NCBI GenBank assembly: GCA_037074705.1
Contig: CM073590.1
Span: forward strand, 113,356,100-113,420,099
DNA from: Zhengitettix transpicula
Taxonomy: Eukaryota; Arthropoda; Insecta; Orthoptera; Tetrigidae
Reading direction: 5' to 3'
Length of the DNA: 64,000 nucleotides
Shown here: piece by piece, positions 25,724 through 37,308 of the stretch
Layout of the letters: the number at the start of each line of letters is the position of its first letter
Numbering within the stretch: the stretch's first letter is position 1
Notes under the pieces: generated by a model
The model's database searches: none
Told to the model about the DNA's origin: nothing
Seen by the model: only the letters and a program-made list of their open reading frames with translations
Made by a program: the position numbers and the translations under genes

Positions 25724-26731
25724 GCTGATCACAAATGAAAGACATTTAAAATGTGCCACACGTTGATGACGCTAATTTGTAGTAATCACCAATTAATGAA
25801 AGTTAAATTGCCACATTAATGCGTCAATTTTTAGTAATTTAAATATTAAACTGATAGGATGTTATAATATTAATCAAGATTTTAAAATAGACAAAACAAA
25901 TTAACTTATTAACGCACAGACAATTAAATTTACATAAATTATCAAATGAATTTACAACAGTTATTACGAAATTAATTTCAATTTACATTATTTATTAATA
26001 TTTGACAATAAAATTTTACTCTTTCTCAGGGTCGTTTACTGGGCCTTTAATAAAAAATACTTGTTAACAATTAAATTTTATCAAGCTATCATGGACTTAC
26101 TTCATCAGTAGATTATTTATTTACACTGCAAAAATATATATGAACTTTAAATTATGACCAAAATTCGGAATCTGACGATACTACCTTTACTTATGAGTTT
26201 ATAATGATTCTGTGAAATTTTAACTTACTGTCTCTGATAAGAGCAATTTGGCTCGTTCGTACACGCACACATTTTTCGCACTTATACTCAGGCCATTTTT
26301 ATAACACTGATTCGAATAACACTTTTAGTTTGATAAAGTGTCTCACTGTTCGTTTAGGAAATACGCTTGTTCCGTAGTTTATTAACTGCAGGATGCAGTT
26401 ACCTGACTCCCAAAATCGAAGACAATGGTCTAAACCACGAATATAACTGTTTATACTCTGCGCTATAAATGTTTAGCGTTGAATATTTGCGTATTTATGT
26501 CGCAGACTGCAACTTGTAAAAAACTGTTCTAATTGCTTTAGCTGTACAAGTATCCAGATACTTTCTGGATATTTTACTTCTGGTCTTCCGCTCCTAGGTA
26601 ACCAACAACCTACAATAATCACAAACATTGCATTCTTGCCACATTCTTGTGTACAACTTGTGTTTTCTGCCGCTAACAATGCGAGTCCAAATTTTTGTTT
26701 ATTAATTAATGATTCATTTTTAATTACTACA
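25721..26731 (-). mobile_element. Solo-LTR-like unit, copy 3 (TSD ATAT)
   Basis: On the minus strand the 1011-bp unit begins TGTAGTAATTAAAA and ends in GTGATCAGCACA. ATAT precedes and follows it (25717-25720, 26732-26735), though both flanks are AT microsatellite, so this duplication is weak evidence. The minus strand carries 'aggcccagt...gaccctgaga' near 26030, the family's 3' landmark, and 'tgttagcggcag' near its 5' end as in copy 1. Confidence 0.6.
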
Positions 26732-26764
<33 letters not shown>

Positions 26765-26884
26765 TATATACCAATTTGTATGAAATAATTAATATGCTAC
26801 ACACAAATATATATATACCAATTTGTATGAAATAATTAATATGCTACACAATATATTGCTACACAATATATTGTAATAATATAT
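26732..26884. repeat. AT tract and tandem duplication
   Basis: After an (AT)n run, a block of about 45 bases (atatataccaatttgtatga...ttaatatgctacaca) is repeated twice head to tail. A shorter 'gctacacaatatattg' echo follows. The same block occurs inverted at about 25548-25580. Confidence 0.75.
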
Positions 26885-27952
26885 TGTAATAATCAACAAT
26901 GGAGCCTTTAATTAAATGAAATTTGCCCCACGTTGTGGTCGCCAAAATGTAATATTAACAAGAAAGCTTTTAATTAAATGATTTTAATTTAAATAATTTG
27001 CCCCAAGTTGAAGCTATTAATGTAATAATCAAATGGATGCCTTTTCTTTAAATGAATAGATATAAATTAACAAACAAAATATTTATTTTATTTTGTGGCA
27101 ATAACTCACAAACAATTACAATTTAAAATATGAATTTATCTGGATCTTCACTGGGTTTGATAATGGACAGAACAATTTGATTATTAACAAACAAATCACG
27201 TTTACCTAAACAATACGTCGATAGAAATAAACTAAAAGGAAAAGAAATTAACTTGACAATTAAAATAGAACAAAATCTGACTTCTATCTTTTAATTACGT
27301 TTACATAAATCATTGTTTTGTAATTTGTTACTCACATCTGTCCAGCTGGTTCCAGCATCCCTTTTGTTTTCGGAAGTACACAATTGCAAAAAATTTTTGC
27401 TCTGATTCTAGTATCGGCTCACAAATTTTACACTCTTTAAGTCAACCTTGATAGGCTCCCAGGAACTCGGATGATCCTCCTTTTTGTCAGCTATCTGGTG
27501 ACCGCTTGCCTTGTATGAATCCTGTGATTCATAGATTTGATAGTCTTTTTACCGCTTGGGACTTAAAACTGCAACTTTACTATTCCTGACTGGCTACAGA
27601 CGTACAAACTGCATTCCTTTCCTGGCTGCTGATAGACGTAAAACTGCTTTTACTTAGCAATTTTCGATGTAATGCTTCCGTGAATGTTTTTACTTTGTCT
27701 TCATCTCACAACTTTTTTTAATAATGCTACATTTAACCACGGCTAGTCTCTGCTCTAGTATTATTCGTTTCGTTCTCTGTAATGTCCCGCCACTAACTAA
27801 CTCTTAGCGCTCTCCAGTTTTAGGGCGCATACGCCATTTTTTTACCTTCCAACAAAGTAACAAAGCTCGGCTCTAGTGTCGCTTTGGAAGCTCCTGCCGC
27901 TACAATTAAATTTTATTAAAACCAATTAATGGCCTAATTAATTGGCATTACA
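26885..27952 (-). mobile_element. Solo-LTR-like unit, copy 4 (TSD ATAT)
   Basis: The 1068-bp unit reads on the minus strand from TGTAATGCCAATTAATTAGG to GATTATTACA. ATAT is on both sides (26881-26884, 27953-27956). It holds 'atcaaacccagt...gatcc' on the minus strand at about 27160. The 3' part shows two or three degenerate internal repeats of a 'taataatcaa.tgg..gcct' block, as in copy 5. Confidence 0.7.
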
Positions 27953-27956
27953 ATAT

Positions 27957-28185
27957 ATTGTGGTAAAATAACCACAAAGGAAAGTACAATTAATTACAAC
28001 AAAGTCAAAATTGTGCCACTCGTTAAGGGAACAATTTGTGGTAATCACAAAATAATATTGTAGTTAAATAAACACAATGACCCACGTTGGTGAAGCTAAT
28101 TTGTAATAAACAGAAATAATAAACAATTATAATAACAGTTAGCCCGCGTTAATGCATCAATTGAAATAATTTATCCTTTAAATAA
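27957..28185 (-). mobile_element. Inverted 3' fragment of an LTR-like unit
   Basis: About 200 bp (TGTGGTAA... through 'cccacgttggtgaagct' and 'cccgcgttaatgcatcaattg') is the reverse complement of 28965-29147. It continues directly into the + oriented unit that follows, so the two form an inverted repeat with arms of about 190 bp. It could be a truncated minus-strand LTR or one arm of a rearranged element. Confidence 0.55.
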
Positions 28186-29147
28186 AAGAAATTAATAATT
28201 AAAAGATATTATTTTGGACTTGAATTGTGAGCGTCAAAAACACACAAATTACACACAAGAATGGACAATAATATAACAGGTCTAAAGTATTGTAGACTGT
28301 TGGCGCGCTGAATGGAATGTGTAAATCAGTAGGCGATGAAATACAGCAGAGAGCGGTTGTTATAGAAAGAGACCAGACGGAGTCAAAGTATTGCAAAATA
28401 AAAGTTGTTGAATTAAAGAAGAGTGTAGCATTCATCGGGATACTGCAGCGTAAAGATTGCAGAGTATACCAGTTTTTGTCAAAATATAACTGTGTAAAGT
28501 CTTCGTGAAAGAATTATTGCAGAATAAAATCATTGTCGAGATATAGCCAACACTTGCTAATCCAACAGTGAAGTGTAGAGTCAGTGAAAAGAAGGGCCAG
28601 TTTTAGAATGTAAAGTGTTTGTAAGTGTTTCTGAACGAGTTAAAAATTGCCCTGGTACCAGATAGCTGTAAGTCTATATTCATTGAATTATTATTGTAAA
28701 CCATTAATTAAAGATAAATCGTCAGATTTAGGGTTTTTGAATATCGTTAATATTTTATATTGCTTTGTAAAAATACTTTGAAGTTGAGAATAGCTGTACA
28801 AAAATTCAATTGTCAACAAATAGATTTCTTTATTTAAAGGCCCGGTGAAGACCCTGAGAGAGAGAGAGAGAGAGTAAAATTTTGATTGTACGTGATAACT
28901 ATTGTAAAAATTTAAATGGATAACTATTTGTAAATATAAATCTTTGTGAAAGTAATAAATTAATGTGTTTGTTCAGTTAAAATTTCTATTTATTACATAT
29001 CATTTCATTTAAAGGTTAAATTATTTCAATTGATGCATTAACGCGGGCTGTTATTATAATTGTTTCTTATTTGTGTTTATTACAAATTCGCTTCACCAAC
29101 GTGGGTAATTGTTTTTATTTAACTTTAATATTAATTTGCGATTACCA
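28186..29147 (+). mobile_element. LTR-like unit, + orientation, rearranged 5' end
   Basis: The 5' region ('aattaataattaaaag...ggacttgaattgtgagcg') matches the 5' part of copy 3. 'ctggtaccag' occurs near 28655, 'aggcccggtgaagaccctgaga' near 28840, and the 3' end is ...GATTACCA. A (GA)n run is at about 28857-28874. The canonical 5' TGTA start and a matching target duplication are missing. The frame at 28317-28508 lies inside the repeat and is not credited as a gene. Confidence 0.5.
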
Positions 29148-32100
29148 AAATATATATATCCTAAGAATGGTAAATTATTCGTTCTGTTATAATGCGAATT
29201 AAGAGTACAATACACTCCATGTAGACCGAAATAATTGTCGTCAGTGGTTTTTCACCTTGTTAACGATTCTTATCGACTATCCTCGTTAAATTCGAATTTT
29301 AATTTGCATATAGGAATCGTAACAAGGTATATATTTATTTTATATTACTTTTAAATTTGTTATATATAATGGAAAAAATTGTTTAGGTTTCAGTGTAAAC
29401 TATATTTGTTTATAAATTTATTTGAGTATAAAAACATTAAAAGAGCCTCGCTGGAAAAAATTGCATATAAATCATACTTTTCGATATTTTAGTTGAATTG
29501 GTTATACGCTACCAGTTCCTTTTCTGTTTATGATATACTTTTCCAGCAGTGCGATAAAAGACAGAAATGCCAATAATGACATAACGACAGTTTCCTGTCC
29601 TGTAACGTAATCCAATATTGATAAACTTGAGCGTGACAGAATGTTTTCTATTTCGAAGCCCCAATATGCAAAAAAGGGTAATAAGAAAATAATCTACTCC
29701 GTTTCGGCAATACTCACTCACTTTTGGAATTGAATTTTTTTTGGCATAATTTAAATCATTAGTAAATATTATTGGGTTTTCAATTGCCTAGATCTGTCTC
29801 ATTAGCCATCTACCGTAAAGAATGACGGAGCTTGTTTATTGTTCGAAACGTTGGTTTCCTAATTTTTCTTGCAATATTTTTATCTTTGGACTTTTCCGTT
29901 CATCTTATCCGTTTCTCTACATGACTACATATTGCCCCTAGTTAAAAATTCCTTTTAACGTGTGTTTCTCTTAAACCTCCTTAAATTAAGCCGATGTAGG
30001 GAATGGAAAAACCGACAATAATATCTGCTAATGGCTCATTCAATGTACCGAAATATAAATAGAAGGCATTATGTGTTATATTTGACTAATCTGTGAGTTA
30101 TTCTAATTTTTTTTCGCATTCATTACGTGTGTAAAGTTACACTTCTTGAACAAATATCAGGAGTGAATAATCGTTTGAACAACAATCTTTGATTGATATT
30201 GTAATGGCTAGATGTTCCCTGAATGCTAACACATCTTGTATGCGACCACACTGAAACATATTTCGGTAGAATAGTACTAAAAACAAAAAAAATCGTTAAT
30301 TATGTGGAAGACGAATATTATTATATTCTGTTGTCATAACGTCTCATTTCACGAAATAGGATCCATTTGGAGATAGGAAATATTCTGCAGGGAAGCAAGA
30401 CAATGCAATGATATCTTCAAGATGCGACAGGATTTGTAACTTTGAGGTTTCCTGCAACGTTGCTGCGGACGCCCGTAAACAACACAAGCGTCTTCTTCAC
30501 AAAAGTGTTCAGAAATACTATAGTAACATTCAAGAATAGCTTCCTATCTAAAAATTGTTTACTTAACCATAAAAAAATAATTGAATTATATTATTGAATT
30601 ATTATATTGTTTCGTAAAATCTCATGTCATACATTTAATAACGTTTTGAAGGAAATGCTGCATTAAATGTATTCTAATATACCGTGTAATTGTAATATAA
30701 TTCTGGGGAGGGTTTATTTTATATGAAAAAATTAAAATTTGATTTTTGATTGGCTTTAAATTAAATTTATTTATAATTAAGGGTTCACACAAATTCAACA
30801 TGGTACTTTTCAATTGCATGTAGGTGAATTAAAATTTATTCACTCTTGAGTTTAAACTTAAGATTATTTACTTTAACTACATTCAAGATTCAAACATATA
30901 TATACGTTAAATGGTCAAACCGAAGAGAAAGGGGTCGTATGTGAGGGCATATACGTGAGGCAGAAATCTCAAATATTTACGTCTCTGACAGAAATACTCC
31001 TATTCATCTTTTGTAGTAGGATTCCCCAGGCTAGCCGGAAAATCTCAGGAGCTTGTGGAAGCTTCCCCATTTACACTTCCTCATCGGCGTAACAATTCTT
31101 AGCATCTCTAGACAGATTCTTCTTCCGACGCCCGGGCGTTTTTTTCTCTCTCTAAGTTATCCATGGGAACTATTTTTACTCCTACACTTTTTCCTTTCCC
31201 AGACTTAATCGTTTTCCGGGTTATAGATAGGTACTGACCTACTTCCTCGCTTGTCCACCTTGAAACTCGACACTTTTTATTCCCCACCAGAGGGTGGAAA
31301 TCTCTTCTCGTGTTTGATTTCAGCCAATATGAGTCGAATTTACATTTTCGCGGGCATACTGTCTCATTTTGGAAGGGTTGACCTTCGGGGACTTTGGTCA
31401 GGTCAATATCCCTGAGGCAGGGTTCTCCCATAATCCGCCGCCTTTATCTAAAGGTACGGTTTCTCCTCGAACCTCGACACCTCGGCGCTAAATTTTGTCC
31501 GTAATTTCCAGCAAGCCACAACAGCCACACAGGCGTGTTTTATCCAAATATTACAAATTAATCTTGAATTAATTTGAGGAGTGTTCCTCTGTGCTACATA
31601 ATAATTATAATTTCTAAGTTTGTCTTCTCAGTTATTCCACACTCGCTGAAAAATGCTTATTTACACACGTCAGCGTGAGCACACCGCTCATGGGATAATG
31701 TTGTAACCACCTCGCGGAGAGTGCAGTACTGCTGGGCCCCACTCACCAGAAGATTCAGTGCGGACCCCACGGCGAGGCTCCTACACAGAAAATTTTCTTG
31801 AAAAGCCAACCAGGAAACCTGTGACTCAAAACTCAACTCAAATCTAGTATTGCGACTTCTATCAAATTTAAGTAGCAATAACAGCTCGTTTTGACCAATA
31901 CGAATAATATTACGGAATTATATAACGGTAGCATAATCAATGTCAGCCGAGACCGATCTCAATTAAAGTCGGAAACCGAGAGCATCTCCAAAGTATTTCA
32001 CACATGCTCTCCCTAACCTTCTGAAAATTCAATCAATCACAAAATTGGTTTTTGATGAGATATGAAAAATTGAACCAATCAAAATATCCCAATATTACAA

Positions 32101-32245
32101 ATACAACAATACAAAATTATTCTTTTCAACTATTTCTCTAACTGACGACTAGAAATACTTGATTACATAATATTACAATTTTAATAAATCTTACAATATG
32201 CAATCTTACATTTGCAATTATTTAAACATGCGATATCTATTCATT

Positions 32246-32285
<40 letters not shown>

Positions 32286-32494
32286 CTTCTACGGTATTTC
32301 ATGTTTTGAAAATAAATTATTCATTTAATTCACGTTTTCTGCAAGTATTTACTACAGGTTAATGTATATTCCTTACATTCTGTTCTTAAATTTTCATTCC
32401 TAGATTATTTTATCAATATTTATGATACATATTACTCTCTCCCTCTCTATCTGTCACTTGTAATTGTTACAGAATATTATTTGATAGATAGATT
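29148..32494. other. Noncoding stretch with one unexplained frame
   Basis: Begins with a 'cctaagaatggtaaattattcgtt' block shared with about 25623. It is mostly AT-rich. The part at 31000-31900 has higher GC and holds a minus-strand 107-codon frame (31108-31431). An (AT)n run lies at about 32250-32282. No other gene or RNA is supported. Confidence 0.4.
31108..31431 (-). other. Unrecognised 107-residue open frame
   Basis: The product begins MGEPCLRDIDLTKVPEG, has four cysteines and is rich in Lys/Arg/Glu towards the C-terminus. I recognise no domain. It is longer and more GC-rich than its surroundings. It could be the start of a gag-like frame of a minus-strand retroelement, an exon, or chance. 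No splice site or promoter was identified. Confidence 0.2.
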
Positions 32495-32505
32495 TGGTTC
32501 TGCTG

Positions 32506-33012
32506 GAGGATAAGCCTGCGAGAGGATTCTATCGCAGGTGAACCTTCCCAGAGAGCTCTGGAGGAGGCTACCTTTGGGGATGCCTTCACATCTCTCTGGT
32601 TTTTGAACTAAGATTCCCACATGCCGAGGCACCTCGGCCTGTTTTTAAAGGTGTATGATCCGGGGTCGCAGACCTTGTGCATACGGTAAGAGTTGTCCGC
32701 TATTCCTATTGGAATAGTCGGCCAGCTGCCTCATAAACCGGTCAAGGAACGGCGAGGGGAAAGCTGCGTCCCCACAGCAAACTCATCTCCCGCTATCGGA
32801 AGGGCTTGGGACAAGTACCAATGCCCGACCTACCTGATGCAGGTTTTTCTAGGGTTTTCCTGCATCACTTTTAGGCGAATTGCTGGGTAGGATCCTTAAA
32901 CTATAGCCCGGGGGCCATAGTTAACCCTTGGCTACCTTCCTCTACCCTTCCGCATCCCACCTTTCAAATCCCTTCTTATGCTATTAAAGGGGAGTTGCCA
33001 ACCTAAAAAAAA
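32506..33012 (+). mobile_element. SINE-like repeat S, full copy with 11-bp TSD
   Basis: The 507-bp unit starts gaggataagcctgcgagagg and ends in an A8 tract. It is bracketed by exact copies of TGGTTCTGCTG (32495-32505 and 33013-33023). An A-tail plus an 11-bp duplication is the signature of target-primed reverse transcription, so it is a SINE or a short 5'-truncated LINE end. Landmarks are 'cctacctgatgcaggttttt', 'acccttccgcatccc' and 'tatgctattaaaggggagttg'. No pol III A/B box is clear. The 65-residue frame at 32693-32890 is internal to the repeat. Confidence 0.8.
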
Positions 33013-33023
33013 TGGTTCTGCTG

Positions 33024-33800
33024 TTTCAAATGAAGACGTGAAATGAAATATTTCCACATGTTCTCACAACCTATTTTCTTAATGTCTCCTTTACGGCTCG
33101 TATTTTCACTTACAGCGCTCAAAAATTTTATTTCCTGCTTTCTAATTTATTTTCCTACAAGCTAATGTATTATATTATTTATAAATTAAAGGAATTAACT
33201 ACCTTTTTCAATTTATAATATTAATAAAATATACGAAAATAATAATATTAAATAATATTATTTTGTTTCTGTACCATCTCTTGTGATAAAATCAAAAATC
33301 CAACGTGAAGCAGTCACCAACACCTATAGAGCTCCAGAATTTATTTTGCAGCCAACACAGTGGTTCTATTAACATAAATGAAGAGTAAGGTGAAAACCTA
33401 TTCGGAAATTGGATTACTTCCGATAAGCGAAAAAAAAAATTGGAGCTTATGTCGCGATTAGGTAGTTTAGTCTCGGCTCTTACATAAAGCGCGACGGAAT
33501 TTGGCGCAAAAAAAAACCTGAAATCGAAGTTTATATCGCTCATTATGTTTGTAATATAGATGGCCTATTTGCATTTTTGTTAGCCTTAAAATGCGACATA
33601 AACATTGAAGGAAGATGTACGACGCGAGAAGATTAGACTGCTAGCCGCTGCAAGGACCATCTAGAAGTATCCTATTCCAGAAGTCCGCCAATAGATTCAG
33701 AGTCAACATAAATTGAGTGTGCAGTATTAAAAATAAATTGTGAACTAAAAAAAAATTACTCTTTCTAATTTGAAAATCCCCAAAATCGTCTGTAAGATAC
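33024..33800. other. AT-rich noncoding stretch
   Basis: No supported gene; the minus-strand frame at 33292-33543 has no recognisable domain. Confidence 0.4.
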
Positions 33801-34873
33801 TGTAGCAATAATTAATTAGGCCATTAATTGTTTGGGTATAAAATTTGAATTGTTTGAGAAATCCATTATAGCGGTCTGATCGAACAAAACAACAATGGAA
33901 AAGTCAAAAATGGCGTATGCGCGCTCTAACTCGAGAGCACTAGGAGTCAGTTGGCGGAAAAACATCGTGAGGAGCAGAACAAGTAATATAACTGTTAGTT
34001 GGCGGAGAAAGATTATTAGGAGCAGTTGGCGGAAAGATATTATGAGGAGCAGAACAAGAAATATAATTTGAGCAGAGACTAGACATCGTCAATGTATAAC
34101 TAGTTAAAGTTGTAAATTAATACGAAGAAAACATTCACGCCGCAAGTATTGCAGCGTAAATAGTGGAAAGTAAGAGCAGTTTACGTCTACAGCAAGGAGC
34201 TAAAGAAAAGTTAGTTCGCTCTGAAAGAATAAACAGTTAAAACAAATCTTCAAGGAGCTACGTTACAGTTTAAGTCCAATCGGTAAAAGACTAATAAATC
34301 TACGAATCATAGGATTCCTGTAAGGCAAGCAGACATCAGATAGGTGACATTCAGGAGGATCCTGCCTTCAATAGTGTAAAATCTGTGAGTCAATATTTAG
34401 AATCAGTGTATAATTTTGCAGTAGTGTACTTCCGAAACCAAAAAGAATGCTGGTACCAGCTGGACAGTATGTAAGTAACAAAACCAAAACTAATGATTAA
34501 TTGTAAACGCAAATTAAAGGATAATATCAGATTTCGTTCTCTTTTAATTGTCAATCAGAGTTAATTTCTTTACTTTTTAATTTCTTTCATTCTATCGACA
34601 TATTGTTTAGGTAAACTGTTTTGATAATAAGATTTTAAATAAATTTGTTGTGTTCATTATCAAACCCAGTACAGGCCCTGAGAGAAAGATCTCAAATTTT
34701 GTTGTAATTATCCTTATTGCCACAAAATAAAATAAATTTTATGTTTTAAATTTTGTTTATTATTTCATTTAATAAATCCTCATATTTGATTATTACATAA
34801 ATGGCGCTTCAACGTGAGGCAAATTCTTTAAATTGAAAACAAATTAAACGTCCTATATTATTTGATTATTACA
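33801..34873 (+). mobile_element. Solo-LTR-like unit, copy 5 (TSD ATAC)
   Basis: The 1073-bp unit runs from TGTAGCAATAATTAATTAGG to TTGATTATTACA. ATAC is on both sides (33797-33800, 34874-34877); here neither flank is a microsatellite, so the duplication is persuasive. It is close to the copy entering at 63264: 'tagcggtctgatcgaacaaa', 'atggcgtatgcgcgct', 'aggagcagaac', 'gtacttccgaaaccaaaa', 'tgctggtaccagctggacag'. The region 33960-34070 contains internal duplications of 'agttggcgga...aggagcag'. Confidence 0.75.
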
Positions 34874-34877
34874 ATAC

Positions 34878-36014
34878 ATATTTCTGTCCCTTCTCGGACT
34901 TATTTTGTATTATCCCTGTATATGAGGTTAGCACTAAATTAATTGTTTCTCATTCGAGGTATTTGAATGTTGCAAAAAGTAGGAAATGAAATTGGAAATA
35001 ATTTATTTAATTGCTTTGCTCAAGCAGAATGATCTATATGATCAATCTTCGGGGAAGATTCTGTCGCTATTTCTGTGACCTGTATTGCTCGTCCCAACTT
35101 TAACTAAGCCGACGCGCATAAAGCAGTAATTATTAATTACTAGACTTTTGGTATGTTCACCATCTTGCGTAGGGGTTTGGCCGTTCCGTTGAACAAACAG
35201 CTTGCCCCAAATCTCTAATGCACATACATTAACTCTGTAATGGGGGGAAGTATGGCCGAGCCGACCCCACTGGCCGTCCACGGCAAACACAAACAAAGAC
35301 CACAGTTAATAGCCCGACCAGATAGTCGGCCAAGCAATATAATTCTTCCACGAGTGCGTATGCAAACACAAAGAACCGATCATACTCTTGCATCTCTTTG
35401 TCTTTTAATCTCTGTTCGTGTAGACGGGATCGGACGTCGAGATAATCCGTATTTATTGGTCATTCTGACTAAAATTTCTTTGAGACTCCAACAATTGTTT
35501 TGTAAATTTCTACTCTCAGCCATGGTTCCTCCTCAACATGCCAATAAAATGAAATAACTACATCTTAAAATCCTACCCAAAAATTCAAGCATACGTAATA
35601 AATGTTCGGTTTACAATATACTTGGAAGGAATATATCATCACTTACAACGTATCAGCTATTTCAACCCAAGTTTTCTGCTAAAGTTTTACGTACTTGATA
35701 CAGGAGTTAGTGGCGCTCACTTTGCCTCCCATTACCATTCTGGTATGCGTGTGTGAATTACACGCTAACCTGGATAGTTCGCAGTCACGCATGTCACTCC
35801 ATTTCCTAATAAACATTCTAAGAACCACGTCTAAATAAAATGTGTGACAGTGTCACAAAGAATATAAAACAATACCGTATATTAATCCTCCTGACCATTT
35901 AATATTTGAGGACGTTCTACAATATTTTAAAAATAGCTTATAAACTATTTAATTAATAATATATTTCTTATCGTGAATATTTGAGTTCCGCAACAAAATT
36001 ACAACTCATTGTGT

Positions 36015-36045
<31 letters not shown>

Positions 36046-36147
36046 CTATTGTTGCAACGTTGCAAATAATTTAAATCTCTTGTATCTTTTTTGTTGAACT
36101 CGTTACAAGCTGCATTCGATTGAACATAAATTATTGCAAAATACCTA
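34878..36147. other. Noncoding stretch
   Basis: No supported gene. Opposed short frames (35042-35296 minus, 35240-35557 plus) overlap and show no known domain. A (GT)n(GA)n microsatellite lies at about 36011-36046. Confidence 0.4.
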
Positions 36148-36396
36148 CGAGGCATGTTCAGAAAGTAAGCGTACTAGATTTTTATATATTTTTTTAAAAA
36201 AACTGTATTTGAAAAAAAAATACCGGCTATTGTTGGAAAATTTGTTGACTATTTTCCCACGTAATCGACATCACGTTCAATGCATGTGGTGAGCCGTACC
36301 GCAAGCTTCTTTATGCCCTCCTCGAAGAACTCTCCTGCCAACTCCTTCGTCCACTTCAGAACCTCTTTCTGCACCTTCTGGTCAGTTAAAAATTAT
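36148..36396 (-). pseudogene. 3' end of a second mariner-like element
   Basis: A terminal sequence, cgaggcatgttcagaaagt, directly follows a TA (36146-36147). Behind it the minus strand encodes the C-terminal part of a mariner-type transposase, with EVLKWTKELAGEFFEEGIKK and CIERD, ending at a TAG (36249-36251). The frame is open as far as it goes. The rest of the element is missing upstream of an AT run at about 36398. It differs from the mariner at 5590-6590, so it is a separate lineage. Confidence 0.75.
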
Positions 36397-37308
36397 ATAT
36401 ATATATATATCCTGTTGATTAAATATTAATTTTCTGTTATGCTATAAAAATGGTAATAATAATGTAATATATTCACACTGCGTTATTCATCGTAGATAAG
36501 CCACACTTCGTTTTTTTATGTTTGTTACGAAGAGATTTCATATTTTTATTTAATATATGTCGTCATTAGACACAGAAAACATATATATTTGTCTCTGGAA
36601 CAGGGCTGCGGACTTTTACACATATAGTATGAAATGATGGGACGCATTCCTGAATAGTTTTCTCACTGGTAGAAACGTTAGTCTGTCGTTTTTCTCTCTC
36701 CAGCATTATTTAATATCTCCCTACTCAGAAATCACAGCTTTTTTTCCGTATCATACAATGGAACGACCAAGAAATATTACCTACGACTATCGTATTCTTG
36801 CCGCAGGTTTCCCCGTGCCATTTTCTAATTACCACGGTGAAAACGGCAGGAACCTCCTTAGGTACTGTCGCTCACTGCTGTGAAATATTTCTTAAGAAAT
36901 AGAAGATTTCGCTTTATACTAGAAAACGCAAGTAATTGTGTTTACTACCAGACGTAGACTTCCCGACAAGACTCTAGAGAACATTCACTGTGTAGTGTGG
37001 TGATAGATATTCTCTCTCTATGTTGAGCCAGCAAAAAATAAATGTTTTCATTTGTATTGTTCCCTTTATTACACTCCCGTATCCCTCCGCCACCCCGCCG
37101 GATGAGCTAATCCCGACTACGACCTAGTTCTTATGTACTGATGTGAAGTACGACGTACTCCTGGGAGAAACTTCACAAAACATACCAAACAGATTTCTAC
37201 GGACGATTACAACACTGGTCTTCATCAATTCTAACTTAGATTAAGTGCAAAGAGTCAAGAATTGCATTACAATGTCGAGCACATTAATTATAATTTAAAA
37301 GTCCTCAA
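36397..37308. other. AT-rich noncoding stretch
   Basis: No supported gene. A frayed motif near 36650 (CTGAATA ... GAAACGTTA) recalls the hammerhead-like relics but lacks a stem II. The left terminal repeat of the adjacent Tigger-like element should lie here; I could not identify it. Confidence 0.4.

Noticed and set aside
25512..25745. Tyr/Ile-repeat open frames at 25512-25745, 63057-63269 and 63217-63447
   Set aside because: They are translations of (AT)n microsatellites.
29820..29855. ATGACGGAGC...GTTCGAAACGTTGG as a ribozyme relic
   Set aside because: The CUGA part is missing and the stem is not complementary; noted only as similar in style.
35042..35557. Opposed frames of 84 and 105 residues
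   Set aside because: They overlap on opposite strands with no known domain or supporting signals.
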